From NCBI GenBank assembly GCA_020344755.1, contig CP070829.1, forward strand, positions 1,610,833 to 1,643,797: a stretch of 32,965 nt of DNA. Reading direction: 5' to 3'. This stretch comes from Gemmatimonadales bacterium (GTDB lineage: Bacteria; Gemmatimonadota; Gemmatimonadetes; Longimicrobiales; Gaopeijiaceae). Shown here piece after piece: positions 8,068 through 15,185 of the stretch. The first letter of the stretch is position 1. Each line of letters starts with the position of its first letter. The notes beneath the pieces are model-generated. The model had not been told where the DNA came from and did not search any database. It saw only the letters and a program-made list of their open reading frames with translations. The position numbers were made by a program, and so were the translations under genes.

Positions 8068-9120
8068 TCAACGCCCGGTGGTAAGGGGGGAGAAACCTAC
8101 GCCGTCCGGCCCGGCCCCCGCCGGGAGGTATCCCACGACCTGCCGCTGCCGGATGTCCACCACGGCGACCCGGCCCGCGCCGGAAAGCGAGAGGAAGAGG
8201 TGACGCCCATCCGGGTGAAGAGTCAGACCCTGGGGCGCTTCCCCGGGGAACTCGATTCGGCCCAGCTCCTGGTAGCTCTCCCCGTGGAAGAACCTCAATA
8301 CCTCCCGCCGAAGATCCGGAACGATGAGCTGTCCGGCTCCGGGGGTGAGGAACATCCGATAGGGCCAGCCGAACCCCTCGGCCACGGTGCGGCTGGAGCC
8401 GTCCGAGGTGTCGAAGACCGTGACCCTTCCCGTGGCGTTGCTCCCGGCGAAGACGCGGCTCCCATCCGGGGTGACGTTGATGGCCTCGGGTTGGGCCGGC
8501 GCGCCCAGGGCGCGGACCCGGGCGAGGGAGGACCGGGAGAGCTCGGTGACGGTGTTCGAGCCGATGTCCCCCGTCCAGAGCGTCTCTCCGTCCGCGGTGA
8601 CGGCCACCATGTGCGATCCACTCGCCCCGGTGGGAATCACCCCGGTGACCTCTCCGTCGGCCACGTCGACCAGGAGGACGGCCCGGTCCTGTTCCACTGT
8701 TACCGCAACGGCGGAATCACCCGGAAGGAACGCGATCCCGTGGGGACGAGTGTACGGCGAGAGGTCGATGGTCCGGAGGACTCGCGTCCCGGGAATGTCG
8801 AGCACCGTGAGAGTCCCCACATCACCCTCGTAGTCCGTGCCCACCGCGAACCGACCGTCGGAGGACACCACCACCTCGTGGGGACCGATCCCCGTCGGGA
8901 CGGTGGCCACGACCCGCCCGGAGCCCAGGTCCACGAAGCTGGCGTCGTTTCCCCTCTTGTTCAGGACGACGAGGGTGCCGGACATCCCCTCGGGAGCCTG
9001 GGCCGCGAGGGGGGCGAAGGCCCTCGTGGTGAAAGCCGCCATCAGGACCAAGGCGGCCATCGGGCAACGGCCCGGCGCCGAACAACCCGGGCCGCCTCTC
9101 TTCCATGCGCCATCTGCCAT
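8068..9120 (-). CDS. Exported YVTN/NHL-type beta-propeller protein
   Basis: A 350-residue secreted beta-propeller. Repeats of about 40-45 residues are visible, with signatures such as GPHEVVVSSDGRFAVG, TRPHGIAFLPGD, GSHMVAVTADGETLW, QPEAINVTPDGSRVF, APQGLTLHPDGRHLF and GPDGVGFSPL. This is the YVTN-repeat pattern, suggesting six or seven blades. Such proteins bind partners or accompany cytochromes and surface layers; no catalytic residue can be named. The signal sequence has an unusually long, Gly/Pro/Cys-containing n-region before MAALVLMAAF. The first ATG (9120) is kept because AGGAGG lies five bases upstream; a start at the inner Met21 would give a more standard signal peptide. It is divergent from the GGDEF-like gene. 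Upstream open frame beyond 9120 is antisense to that gene and not coding. Confidence 0.85.
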   Translation of the reverse strand: MADGAWKRGGPGCSAPGRCPMAALVLMAAFTTRAFAPLAAQAPEGMSGTLVVLNKRGNDASFVDLGSGRVVATVPTGIGPHEVVVSSDGRFAVGTDYEGDVGTLTVLDIPGTRVLRTIDLSPYTRPHGIAFLPGDSAVAVTVEQDRAVLLVDVADGEVTGVIPTGASGSHMVAVTADGETLWTGDIGSNTVTELSRSSLARVRALGAPAQPEAINVTPDGSRVFAGSNATGRVTVFDTSDGSSRTVAEGFGWPYRMFLTPGAGQLIVPDLRREVLRFFHGESYQELGRIEFPGEAPQGLTLHPDGRHLFLSLSGAGRVAVVDIRQRQVVGYLPAGAGPDGVGFSPLTTGR

Positions 9121-9291
9121 CCGGTCCTCCTCTGTCGCAAGTTGGGACGGGCCCAGGGCGCGGGCTACGTTCTCCGGGCGTGCGGCGTGCCCGGGCCAAA
9201 GTGGACTCGTCCGCCTCGAGAGACCAGTCGCCCGCTTGCCTTGCCGGTCCGGCCGGCGCCTATTGCCCCCGCACCCCTTACTCTCCGCAAC

Positions 9292-9744
9292 ATGGCCGAC
9301 CTGACCAAGACCGAAGACTTCGAGATCGTGCTGGAGTTCGCCTTCGGCTTCGCGGACCGCGGCGTGCCGCTGTCGTTGGTCCTCATCGAGCCCACGGACG
9401 TTCCCGCCCGTCCCCCGGCTCTGCTGGAACAGCTGCAGCAGGACATCTTGCGCAGAACTCGACGGAGCGACCGGGTCACCCGCCTCACCGATCGTCGCTT
9501 CGCCGCACTTCTCGTGGACTGCAACCGGCAGGGCGCCGTGGTGTTCGCCGATCGGGTCCAGCAAGCGGTGACCGACTTCGTAAAGGCTTCGGGATGCCCG
9601 GTGAATTGCGGCGTGGCCACCTTCCACCGGGAGATGCGCTCCTCGTCGGACTTCCTGAGCGCTGCCGCGAACGCTTTGGCGCGGGCCCACAAGGCCGGGG
9701 GCGGCACCATCGAGCTCCACGGCGTCGAGTCGCCGGAGCCCTAG
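9292..9744 (+). CDS. Degenerate GGDEF-domain protein
   Basis: A 150-residue single-domain cytoplasmic protein with the fold pattern of GGDEF domains: VPLSLVLIEP (26-35, first strand), a helix about 43-58, RRSD (57-60), TDRRFAALLVD (66-76, position of the GGDEF hairpin), the helix GAVVFADRVQQAV, then NCGVATF and SAAANALARAHKAGGG. The catalytic GGDEF itself is TDRRF and the metal-binding Asp after the first strand is replaced, so diguanylate cyclase activity is not expected. An RxxD motif five residues before the hairpin matches the allosteric c-di-GMP inhibitory site. A c-di-GMP-binding role is inference. The ATG at 9292 has no Shine-Dalgarno, so the message may be leaderless. A cytochrome operon follows 122 nt downstream. 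Confidence 0.65.
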   Translation: MADLTKTEDFEIVLEFAFGFADRGVPLSLVLIEPTDVPARPPALLEQLQQDILRRTRRSDRVTRLTDRRFAALLVDCNRQGAVVFADRVQQAVTDFVKASGCPVNCGVATFHREMRSSSDFLSAAANALARAHKAGGGTIELHGVESPEP

Positions 9745-9824
9745 GGAACACCTCGTCCGGGGCCCACGACGGGCTCCACCTCGCGCACCCGGGTGGGCAT
9801 GGGTTGCGCCTGACGGGTACTCGA

Positions 9825-9839
9825 ACCGAGTTATTCGGT
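9825..9839. promoter_or_regulatory. Small inverted repeat upstream of the cytochrome operon
   Basis: ACCGA-GTTAT-TCGGT forms a 5-bp inverted repeat 27 nt before the ATG of the CX4CH cytochrome gene. It could be an operator or part of a promoter, since TATTCG at 9832-9837 is a weak -10 candidate. The evidence is positional only. Confidence 0.25.
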
Positions 9840-9866
9840 CCACACCCCGCCGAAAGGAGGTTGCTC

Positions 9867-10310
9867 ATGCGTCGCTCGTGGATGGTCCTGGGAACCGCGC
9901 TGGCCTTCGCCGCCTGCGGAGGAGACAGCTCCACCAACCCGGACACCGGAGGGGACGGAGACAACTCGGGAGACAACCGGGTCGTAAAGCTCGATCCTTC
10001 CTTCCAGTCGGACATCCAGGAGATCTTCGACCGACGCGGGTGCGCTGCATCTTCCTGCCACGGCTCGGCGGAAGCCGCGGGCCTTCGGCTCACCTCGGGG
10101 AACAGCCACGCCGAGCTGGTGGGCGTGCCTGCCACGTCCGAGGCGGGCACGCGGGTGATCACGGGAGATGCCCAGAACAGCTATCTGGTCATCAAGATCG
10201 AGGGTCGGCAGACGGCGGGTGGTCGAATGCCGGTGGGTGGAAGTCCCCTGGATACCATCGACGTCAAGAACATCCGCAACTGGATCGACCAGGGCGCGAA
10301 GAACAACTGA
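9867..10310 (+). CDS. CX4CH cytochrome-like lipoprotein
   Basis: A 147-residue lipoprotein (lipobox FAAC, Cys17) followed by a Gly/Asp/Asn-rich linker (18-38) and a small domain. The domain begins DPSFQSDIQEIFDRRGC and carries CAASSCH at 59-65, a CX4CH heme-attachment motif instead of the usual CX2CH. A methionine in GGRMP (M121) is well placed as distal heme ligand, and the C-terminus has the helix KNIRNWIDQGAK that closes class I cytochrome c folds. CX4CH motifs in the phrase 'GC..SSCHG' are frequent in envelope cytochromes of environmental phyla; heme attachment here is not proven. AAAGGAGG six bases before the ATG makes the start secure. The stop overlaps the start of the YceI gene (TGATG), so the two are translationally coupled. 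Confidence 0.85.
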   Translation: MRRSWMVLGTALAFAACGGDSSTNPDTGGDGDNSGDNRVVKLDPSFQSDIQEIFDRRGCAASSCHGSAEAAGLRLTSGNSHAELVGVPATSEAGTRVITGDAQNSYLVIKIEGRQTAGGRMPVGGSPLDTIDVKNIRNWIDQGAKNN

Positions 10311-10912
10311 TGGGCCGGCGGAGCCCGAGGTGGGGCGGGTGGGTCCTCGCCAGCATTGCGCTCCTCGCTCCGTGGATGGGAGCGGCCCAGGAGTACCATG
10401 TCGATCTGGACGCACCCCGGAGGGTCGTGTTCATCTCTTCCACCACCCTGGATGAGTTCGAGGGGGTGACGGAGGCCATCGACGGGTTCGTTTTGCTGGA
10501 CGGCCAGGGCCTGAGAGAAACGACGGCGCCGGGGGAGACGGAGCTGTACTTCGAAGTGGATCTGGCCTCCCTGGATACCGGAATCGGTCTTCGGAACCGC
10601 CACATGCGGGAGAACTACCTGGAGGTGGAGGACCATCCATTCGCCACCTTCTCCGGGTCGCTGCAGGGCATGACGGCCCATGGAGCGGGCTTCCGTGTGA
10701 CGGCCCGAGGCGCGTTCTCGGTGCACGGTGTTTCTCGGAGCACGACGATCTCGTGCGACGTCACGCCGCGAGAAGACCGGTATGCCGTGGCCTGCACCTT
10801 CCCCGTACGGTTGGAGGATCACGACATCGAGATTCCGCGCATCATGTTCATGAAACTGGCTCCGGAGGTCCGCCTGGAACTGGAGTTCTTCCTGGAGCCC
10901 GCCGGGACCTGA
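10310..10912 (+). CDS. YceI family periplasmic protein
   Basis: A 200-residue YceI-like protein. A signal peptide ends near PWMGAAQ, then comes the lipocalin-like beta-barrel: EYHVDLDAPRRVVFISSTTLDEFEG, FEVDLASLDTGIGLRNRHMRE, HPFATFSGSLQGM, ARGAFSVHGVSRS. These match the core family blocks (substrate strand, 'D.gi..Rd.hm', 'yP.a.F', 'G.l.ihG'). Family members bind long isoprenoids such as polyprenyl or quinone tails in the periplasm; that role is transferred from the family. Its ATG overlaps the cytochrome stop codon by one base, and the DUF5777 barrel starts 20 nt after its end, so the three form one operon. The first residues MGRRSPRWGG are more basic than usual but fit a signal n-region. 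Confidence 0.88.
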   Translation: MGRRSPRWGGWVLASIALLAPWMGAAQEYHVDLDAPRRVVFISSTTLDEFEGVTEAIDGFVLLDGQGLRETTAPGETELYFEVDLASLDTGIGLRNRHMRENYLEVEDHPFATFSGSLQGMTAHGAGFRVTARGAFSVHGVSRSTTISCDVTPREDRYAVACTFPVRLEDHDIEIPRIMFMKLAPEVRLELEFFLEPAGT

Positions 10913-10932
10913 CCCAACTACGAGGTGTCACG

Positions 10933-11796
10933 ATGACGAGTTCGAGAATCGCGGGAATTCCCCTCGGCCGCGGCTTCACCCGGCTCGGCGTCCTCCTCCT
11001 GGCGGCGGCCGCCCCGCTGTCTTCACAGGAACGGAGCACCTGGGAGCGGCGCTCGGCACCCACTCAGGTAGGCCCCACCGTCTTCCACGCCACGCAGGCA
11101 CTCAATCTTCCCACCGCTGTCACGGCCGGGGCCGGGGAGTTCCTGTTCGAGATCTCCCACCGGTTCGTGCCCGCCATCTCCGCCGATGGGACGTTCCTCG
11201 GGCTGGACGGGCCGGTCCGCTACCGGCTGGGGCTGGCCTACGGGATCAGCGATCGAATCATGATGGGACTGACCCGCAGCAACCTGGACGACAACCTGGA
11301 CCTGGGAGCCAGGATCCGTGTCCTGGAGGGGATCGCTCCGCTTCCCTTCCAGGTGGCCGTGGCGGGCGGCATGGCGTGGAACAAGGAGGTGGGGGGGCTG
11401 GCGGGGAGCAGCACCCAATATCACGGGGCGCTGATCGTGAATGCCGGTGTGGGTGGCAGGGTGGCGCTGGGGGTCGTCCCGGCGGTGGTGGCCAACCCCC
11501 TGGTTCGGGTGGACGGCGAGGAAGCCCTCTTCTCGATGGGATTACTCGGTCAGGTCTATCTCACGGACATGCTGAGCCTCGTGGGGGAATGGACCCTCAC
11601 CGACGAGAGCGACGCCCTTCCCTACGACCCCGTTTCCTTCTCGGTGGAATTCGAGACCGGAGGTCACTTCTTCCGGGTGGGCGTGACCAACTCCCTGCGT
11701 CTGAACCCGTCCCAGTATCTGGCCGGCGCCGCCCAGGAATTCACGGGAGACGAGCTCCGGCTGGCCTTCAACATCAGCCGCGTGCTGGCCTTCTGA
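10933..11796 (+). CDS. DUF5777-type outer-membrane beta-barrel protein
   Basis: A 287-residue protein with a signal peptide (cleavage near APLSSQ). The rest consists of alternating amphipathic strands: VFHATQALNLPTAVTAG, EFLFEISHRFVPAIS, YRLGLAYGISDRIMMGLTRS, DLGARIRV, LVGEWTLT, GHFFRVGVTNS. It ends with an aromatic residue in FNISRVLAF, as outer-membrane barrels do. The ISHRF and GISDRIMMGLTRS blocks are characteristic of DUF5777 proteins, which I know as neighbours of YceI and cytochrome genes. GAGGTG lies five bases before the ATG. As the last gene of the cytochrome-YceI unit it may be the outer-membrane partner of both. No transported substrate can be named. Confidence 0.78.
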   Translation: MTSSRIAGIPLGRGFTRLGVLLLAAAAPLSSQERSTWERRSAPTQVGPTVFHATQALNLPTAVTAGAGEFLFEISHRFVPAISADGTFLGLDGPVRYRLGLAYGISDRIMMGLTRSNLDDNLDLGARIRVLEGIAPLPFQVAVAGGMAWNKEVGGLAGSSTQYHGALIVNAGVGGRVALGVVPAVVANPLVRVDGEEALFSMGLLGQVYLTDMLSLVGEWTLTDESDALPYDPVSFSVEFETGGHFFRVGVTNSLRLNPSQYLAGAAQEFTGDELRLAFNISRVLAF

Positions 11797-11810
11797 CCGC
11801 AGCGGCGGTC
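11795..11810. terminator. Short hairpin between convergent genes
   Basis: GACCGC-AGCG-GCGGTC forms a 6-bp stem with a 4-nt loop directly at the stop codon of the DUF5777 gene, ahead of the convergent metalloprotease gene. There is no T-tract, so this is a weak terminator candidate. Confidence 0.3.
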
Positions 11811-11839
11811 GGACCGTCAGCCTTCCATCCCCCGGTCAT

Positions 11840-14341
11840 TCAATCCTCGGGCTCCGCGTCCAGTATCTCGTCGATGCGTACCATCAGGTCGGAGAGATGG
11901 ACGCGGGTCATGTCGTGCCGGACACGCGCGGCGCCGCGCTCTGCGTCAATCCGCAGGGCGCGGAGCTCGGCGCGAAGGAGAGGGCGCACGTCCGATCGAC
12001 TCACGTCCACCCCGGGCCCGAAGAAGGGATTGGTCGGTGGCTCTTCCGTCATGAGAACCGCGACTCGCTCGAGGTAGGAGCGCTGGAGGGCTCTGCGATA
12101 CCCGTCGATGGCGGAGACCGTGGAGAGGTCTCCGAAGACGGAGCCCCGAAGTGCCGGAAGGTACTGGGCCAGGGGCCAGGCGTCCTCGGGCTGCAGGACC
12201 TCCATCTCGGACATCCGGACCAACCTTCGGGGGTCCAGGAGGCTGTTGAGGATCGCGGCCTGGCGTGCGCCCAGGCCCTGGACCTGCCCCACGGGCCCGA
12301 TCCGGTCGAGGATCTCCCTGGAGTGGAGCCAGGCCGGCGTGCGGAAGACCTGGGCCTCCAGGAACGCCAGAGCCTCTTCCTGACGGGCTCTCGGGACGCC
12401 GTCGAACACGGGACCGGCCTGATCGGTGGACTTGAGGTCCACGTAGGCACCACCCACCAGACTGACGACGTGGTTCATGTACCGGGACCACTGCCCGAGC
12501 AACTCTCCGTAGAGCTCCGCCAGGTCCCGGTAGTCCTCGCCTGGCGTCGCCGTCCACCCGGGGAGGTTCCGGGCCGCCACCTTGAGGTTCTCCACTCCGT
12601 AGCCGCTGGCCTCGACCGGGTCGTCCCCCAGGTCCTCGGTCTGGGCACGGGGGTCGACGCCGCCGAACCCCCCCTGAGGGAGATAGCGGTAGGCCGGGTC
12701 GCCGGCATGCTCCAGGATCATCTCGTGCAGGATGGGGCGCTCCGCCTCGGCGGTCGAGGTGTCGAACAAACGGTATCCCCACTCGATGGAGTAGAGGTCG
12801 TAGGGACCGATCTGGCGGATGAAGTCTCCCGACACGAGTCCGTCACCGGGTTGGGCGATGTAGTTCTGGCGGGCGTAGTCCATGACCGACGGCGCCACGC
12901 CCATCCTTCGGGCGAATCCCGCATTCCGGAGGGAGTCCACCGGGTAGGCCGAGGAGGAGATCATGTTGTGGGGAAGACCCAGGGCATGTCCGATCTCGTG
13001 GGCGATGACCTGACGCATGGCCTCACCCATGAGCTCGTCGGGCTGCTGGAGGGTGCGGGCCTGGGGGTTGGCCGCGCCGGTCTCCAGCATCAGTCGATTC
13101 CGATAGGACCGCATGTGGTTGTGGAACCACACGATGTCGCTCTCGATGATCTCTCCCGTGCGAGGGTCCGAAACGCTCGGGCCCATGGCGTTCCGCACGG
13201 TGGAGGCGGACCAGCGGACGGTGGAGTACCGTACGTCTTCCGGATCCCACTCGGGGTCCTGCTCCGGTGAGGGGGGATCCAGCGCCCGGATGGCGTTGCG
13301 AAAGCCGGCGGCTTCGAAGGCGACGTTCCAGTCCTCTACGCCACGGCGGACGTACTCCCTCCACCGCGTGGGGGTCGCCGGGTCGAGGTAGTAGGTGATG
13401 GGCTCCACGGGCTCCACCACCTCCCCTCGGGCATACGCTTCGGCGTCGCTGGGCTCGAGGCGCCAGCGGCGGATGAAGGTCTCCGTGGCGGCCTTCTGCT
13501 CGTCCAGGCCGTAATTGATCCGTTCCACCGAGAAGTAGCCGACCCGTGGGTCCGCATAGCGCGGGCGCATGGGCTCCTCCGGGAGGAGGACCAGGGACTG
13601 GCTCAACTCCAGGGTGATGGTCCCGGAGCCCGCATCTCCCGGCGGAGAGGTGGCATCGAAGGTCTGGGTGTGCCGGACCTCCACGTTCCGGGGGTAGGCG
13701 CTCATGCGGGTGATGAAGCTTCGGTCCGGGTCCAGGCGGCGGACCCCGTAGTCGCGGCGTTGTCCCTGGTTCAGGCCGCTGAGGGCGGGGGTGTCGCCCT
13801 GGAAGAACTCCGTTACCTCCACCACGACCGCTGCGGAGTCGGGGGTGATGGCCTCCACGTCGAAAGCGGCCAGGACCGGGGGTAGGTGGTTGCTCACCAC
13901 GGAGCGATAGATGGGCTCGTCCTCGTCCGCCACGGCGCGGAAGGAGACCTTCCTCAGGAGCAGCCGGTCTCCCCGCTTCTCGAAGCGGATCACCTGCTCG
14001 CTGACGCTCATTCCGGCGGAAGGGAAGCCCCCGAAGCCCGCGGGAACCCCTGCCAATCGGGTGATGAGCAGGATGTCGCGATCCAGGTGCTGCCTCGGTA
14101 CCTCCAGGAAGTAGTCCTCCTCCACCCGATGCACGGTGATGAATCCCTCGTCGGTCTCGGCGGTTGCGGGAATCACCTGGATGTAGGGACGGAGTCCTCC
14201 CGATTCCCCGGGGGCTACGGTCCGTGCCGAGTCCGTAGGTCCAGAGGGGACCGTGGCCGGATCGGTGCCGAACACCGAGCACCCCGCCAGGGCGAGGGCA
14301 GCGAAGAAGGAAAAGGCGAGGCGAGGAGGCAGAGGGAACAT
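11840..14341 (-). CDS. Zinc-dependent metalloprotease lipoprotein (DUF5117/DUF5118 type)
   Basis: An 833-residue secreted lipoprotein (lipobox LALAGC) with a metzincin-type zinc site HEIGHALGLPHN. The zinc ligands are H448, H452 and H458, the general base is E449, and the Met-turn SVMDYA lies about 45 residues later. The large N-terminal part, with blocks such as FITVHRVEEDYFLEVPRQHLDRDILLI split over residues of about 65-95, fits the DUF5118/DUF5117 domains that precede the protease domain in this family. Proteins of this type are abundant in Bacteroidota and Gemmatimonadota and are thought to degrade extracellular protein. The ATG at 14341 is chosen because the lipoprotein signal begins there; an in-frame ATG at 14437 adds a Pro-rich leader. 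No Shine-Dalgarno is visible, so translation may be leaderless. Confidence 0.9.
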   Translation of the reverse strand: MFPLPPRLAFSFFAALALAGCSVFGTDPATVPSGPTDSARTVAPGESGGLRPYIQVIPATAETDEGFITVHRVEEDYFLEVPRQHLDRDILLITRLAGVPAGFGGFPSAGMSVSEQVIRFEKRGDRLLLRKVSFRAVADEDEPIYRSVVSNHLPPVLAAFDVEAITPDSAAVVVEVTEFFQGDTPALSGLNQGQRRDYGVRRLDPDRSFITRMSAYPRNVEVRHTQTFDATSPPGDAGSGTITLELSQSLVLLPEEPMRPRYADPRVGYFSVERINYGLDEQKAATETFIRRWRLEPSDAEAYARGEVVEPVEPITYYLDPATPTRWREYVRRGVEDWNVAFEAAGFRNAIRALDPPSPEQDPEWDPEDVRYSTVRWSASTVRNAMGPSVSDPRTGEIIESDIVWFHNHMRSYRNRLMLETGAANPQARTLQQPDELMGEAMRQVIAHEIGHALGLPHNMISSSAYPVDSLRNAGFARRMGVAPSVMDYARQNYIAQPGDGLVSGDFIRQIGPYDLYSIEWGYRLFDTSTAEAERPILHEMILEHAGDPAYRYLPQGGFGGVDPRAQTEDLGDDPVEASGYGVENLKVAARNLPGWTATPGEDYRDLAELYGELLGQWSRYMNHVVSLVGGAYVDLKSTDQAGPVFDGVPRARQEEALAFLEAQVFRTPAWLHSREILDRIGPVGQVQGLGARQAAILNSLLDPRRLVRMSEMEVLQPEDAWPLAQYLPALRGSVFGDLSTVSAIDGYRRALQRSYLERVAVLMTEEPPTNPFFGPGVDVSRSDVRPLLRAELRALRIDAERGAARVRHDMTRVHLSDLMVRIDEILDAEPED

Positions 14342-14396
14342 CGGCGGAGGTGCTGTAAGAGGTTGATCAGGGCAGGACGGCGGGCGGGAACGCGTC

Positions 14397-14429
14397 GGGG
14401 CCGGCGGCGAATCCTCCACCGCCGGCCCC
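14397..14429 (-). terminator. 11-bp hairpin after the DinB gene
   Basis: GGGGCCGGCGG (14397-14407) pairs perfectly with CCGCCGGCCCC (14419-14429) across an 11-nt loop. It begins 27 nt past the DinB stop codon and upstream of the metalloprotease start, so it probably ends the DinB transcript. It has no T-tract. Confidence 0.45.
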
Positions 14430-14456
14430 GGTTCCACGGGTGACCGAGCTCTCCTG

Positions 14457-14984
14457 TCAGTTGCTCCAGGGCGGGGTGACCCCGTTGGAGCGCGCGTACG
14501 CGATGGCCTGGCCCAGATGCTCGTGGGAGTGGGTCACCAGAAGGAGGGCGGCTCCCGTCCAGTTCGTGTCACGGCCGAAGACGTTCACCGGCGTCTCGAG
14601 CTGCTCGTCGGTGAGGCCCTCGAGGGTACTGGACAGATGGGCGAAAGCCGCACGGAGGTGTCGGACCACCTCGGCCTTGTCGGTGATCTGCTCCGCAGAG
14701 CCGAACCAGTCCTGCGCGTATCCCTCGGGAGGTGCGACCCCCATGAAGCTGGCGGGCAAGCCCATGTTCGCCGCGGCGACATGCATGAAGACCTCGCTCA
14801 CCGAGCGGACCCCTTCCGCGGGACGCCACCCGAAGGCGGACGCCGGCATGGCCTCGGCGAGGGACACGTACTTCTCGCCCACGGCCCGCATGTCGAGAGC
14901 CATCTCGCTCGGGAGAGTCTGGGCTTGCGCGGGGAGCGCCATTGAAAGGGCGAGAGCGGGAACGAGCAGGGGGAGAGTTCGCAT
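14457..14984 (-). CDS. Exported DinB-family protein
   Basis: A 175-residue four-helix-bundle protein of the DinB/YfiT-like superfamily. Metal-ligand positions are conserved: H68 in EVFMHVAAAN, and H152 and H156 in THSHEHLGQ. The central helices read AEVVRHLRAAFAHLSSTLEGL. Unlike most DinB proteins, which are cytoplasmic, it carries a clear signal peptide (LALSMALPAQAQ), so it should act outside the cytoplasm. Superfamily members include thiol-dependent metal enzymes using mycothiol or bacillithiol, but many have no known activity. The ATG at 14984 has GAGG six bases upstream. It stands alone between the symporter and the metalloprotease on the same strand; hairpin evidence favours separate transcription from the protease. 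Confidence 0.85.
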   Translation of the reverse strand: MRTLPLLVPALALSMALPAQAQTLPSEMALDMRAVGEKYVSLAEAMPASAFGWRPAEGVRSVSEVFMHVAAANMGLPASFMGVAPPEGYAQDWFGSAEQITDKAEVVRHLRAAFAHLSSTLEGLTDEQLETPVNVFGRDTNWTGAALLLVTHSHEHLGQAIAYARSNGVTPPWSN

Positions 14985-15185
14985 GGGGCGCCTCGAGATT
15001 GGGAGGAAGAAGAACTCGGGAAATCCGTCTGACCCCGAATGTGATGGGCGTGTCCGGCCACCGCCACCCGGTGCCGGACCCCTGAGGACTACGCCCCAAT
15101 CCCGTGGACGTTGCCCCGACCGGGGGCGTTCGCCTTTCTTGCCGGCCCTCTACCCAGGGGCACTCCCCTCGGGAGAGGTCGCCCT
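14985..15185. other. Intergenic region, nothing recognised
   Basis: Two hundred bases between the DinB start and the symporter stop. It must hold the DinB promoter, but I see no convincing -35/-10 pair and no strong hairpin. Confidence 0.4.

Noticed and set aside
9121..9843. Minus-strand extension upstream of the YVTN propeller gene
   Set aside because: It is antisense to the GGDEF-like gene, and a good ribosome binding site and signal peptide fix the real start at 9120.
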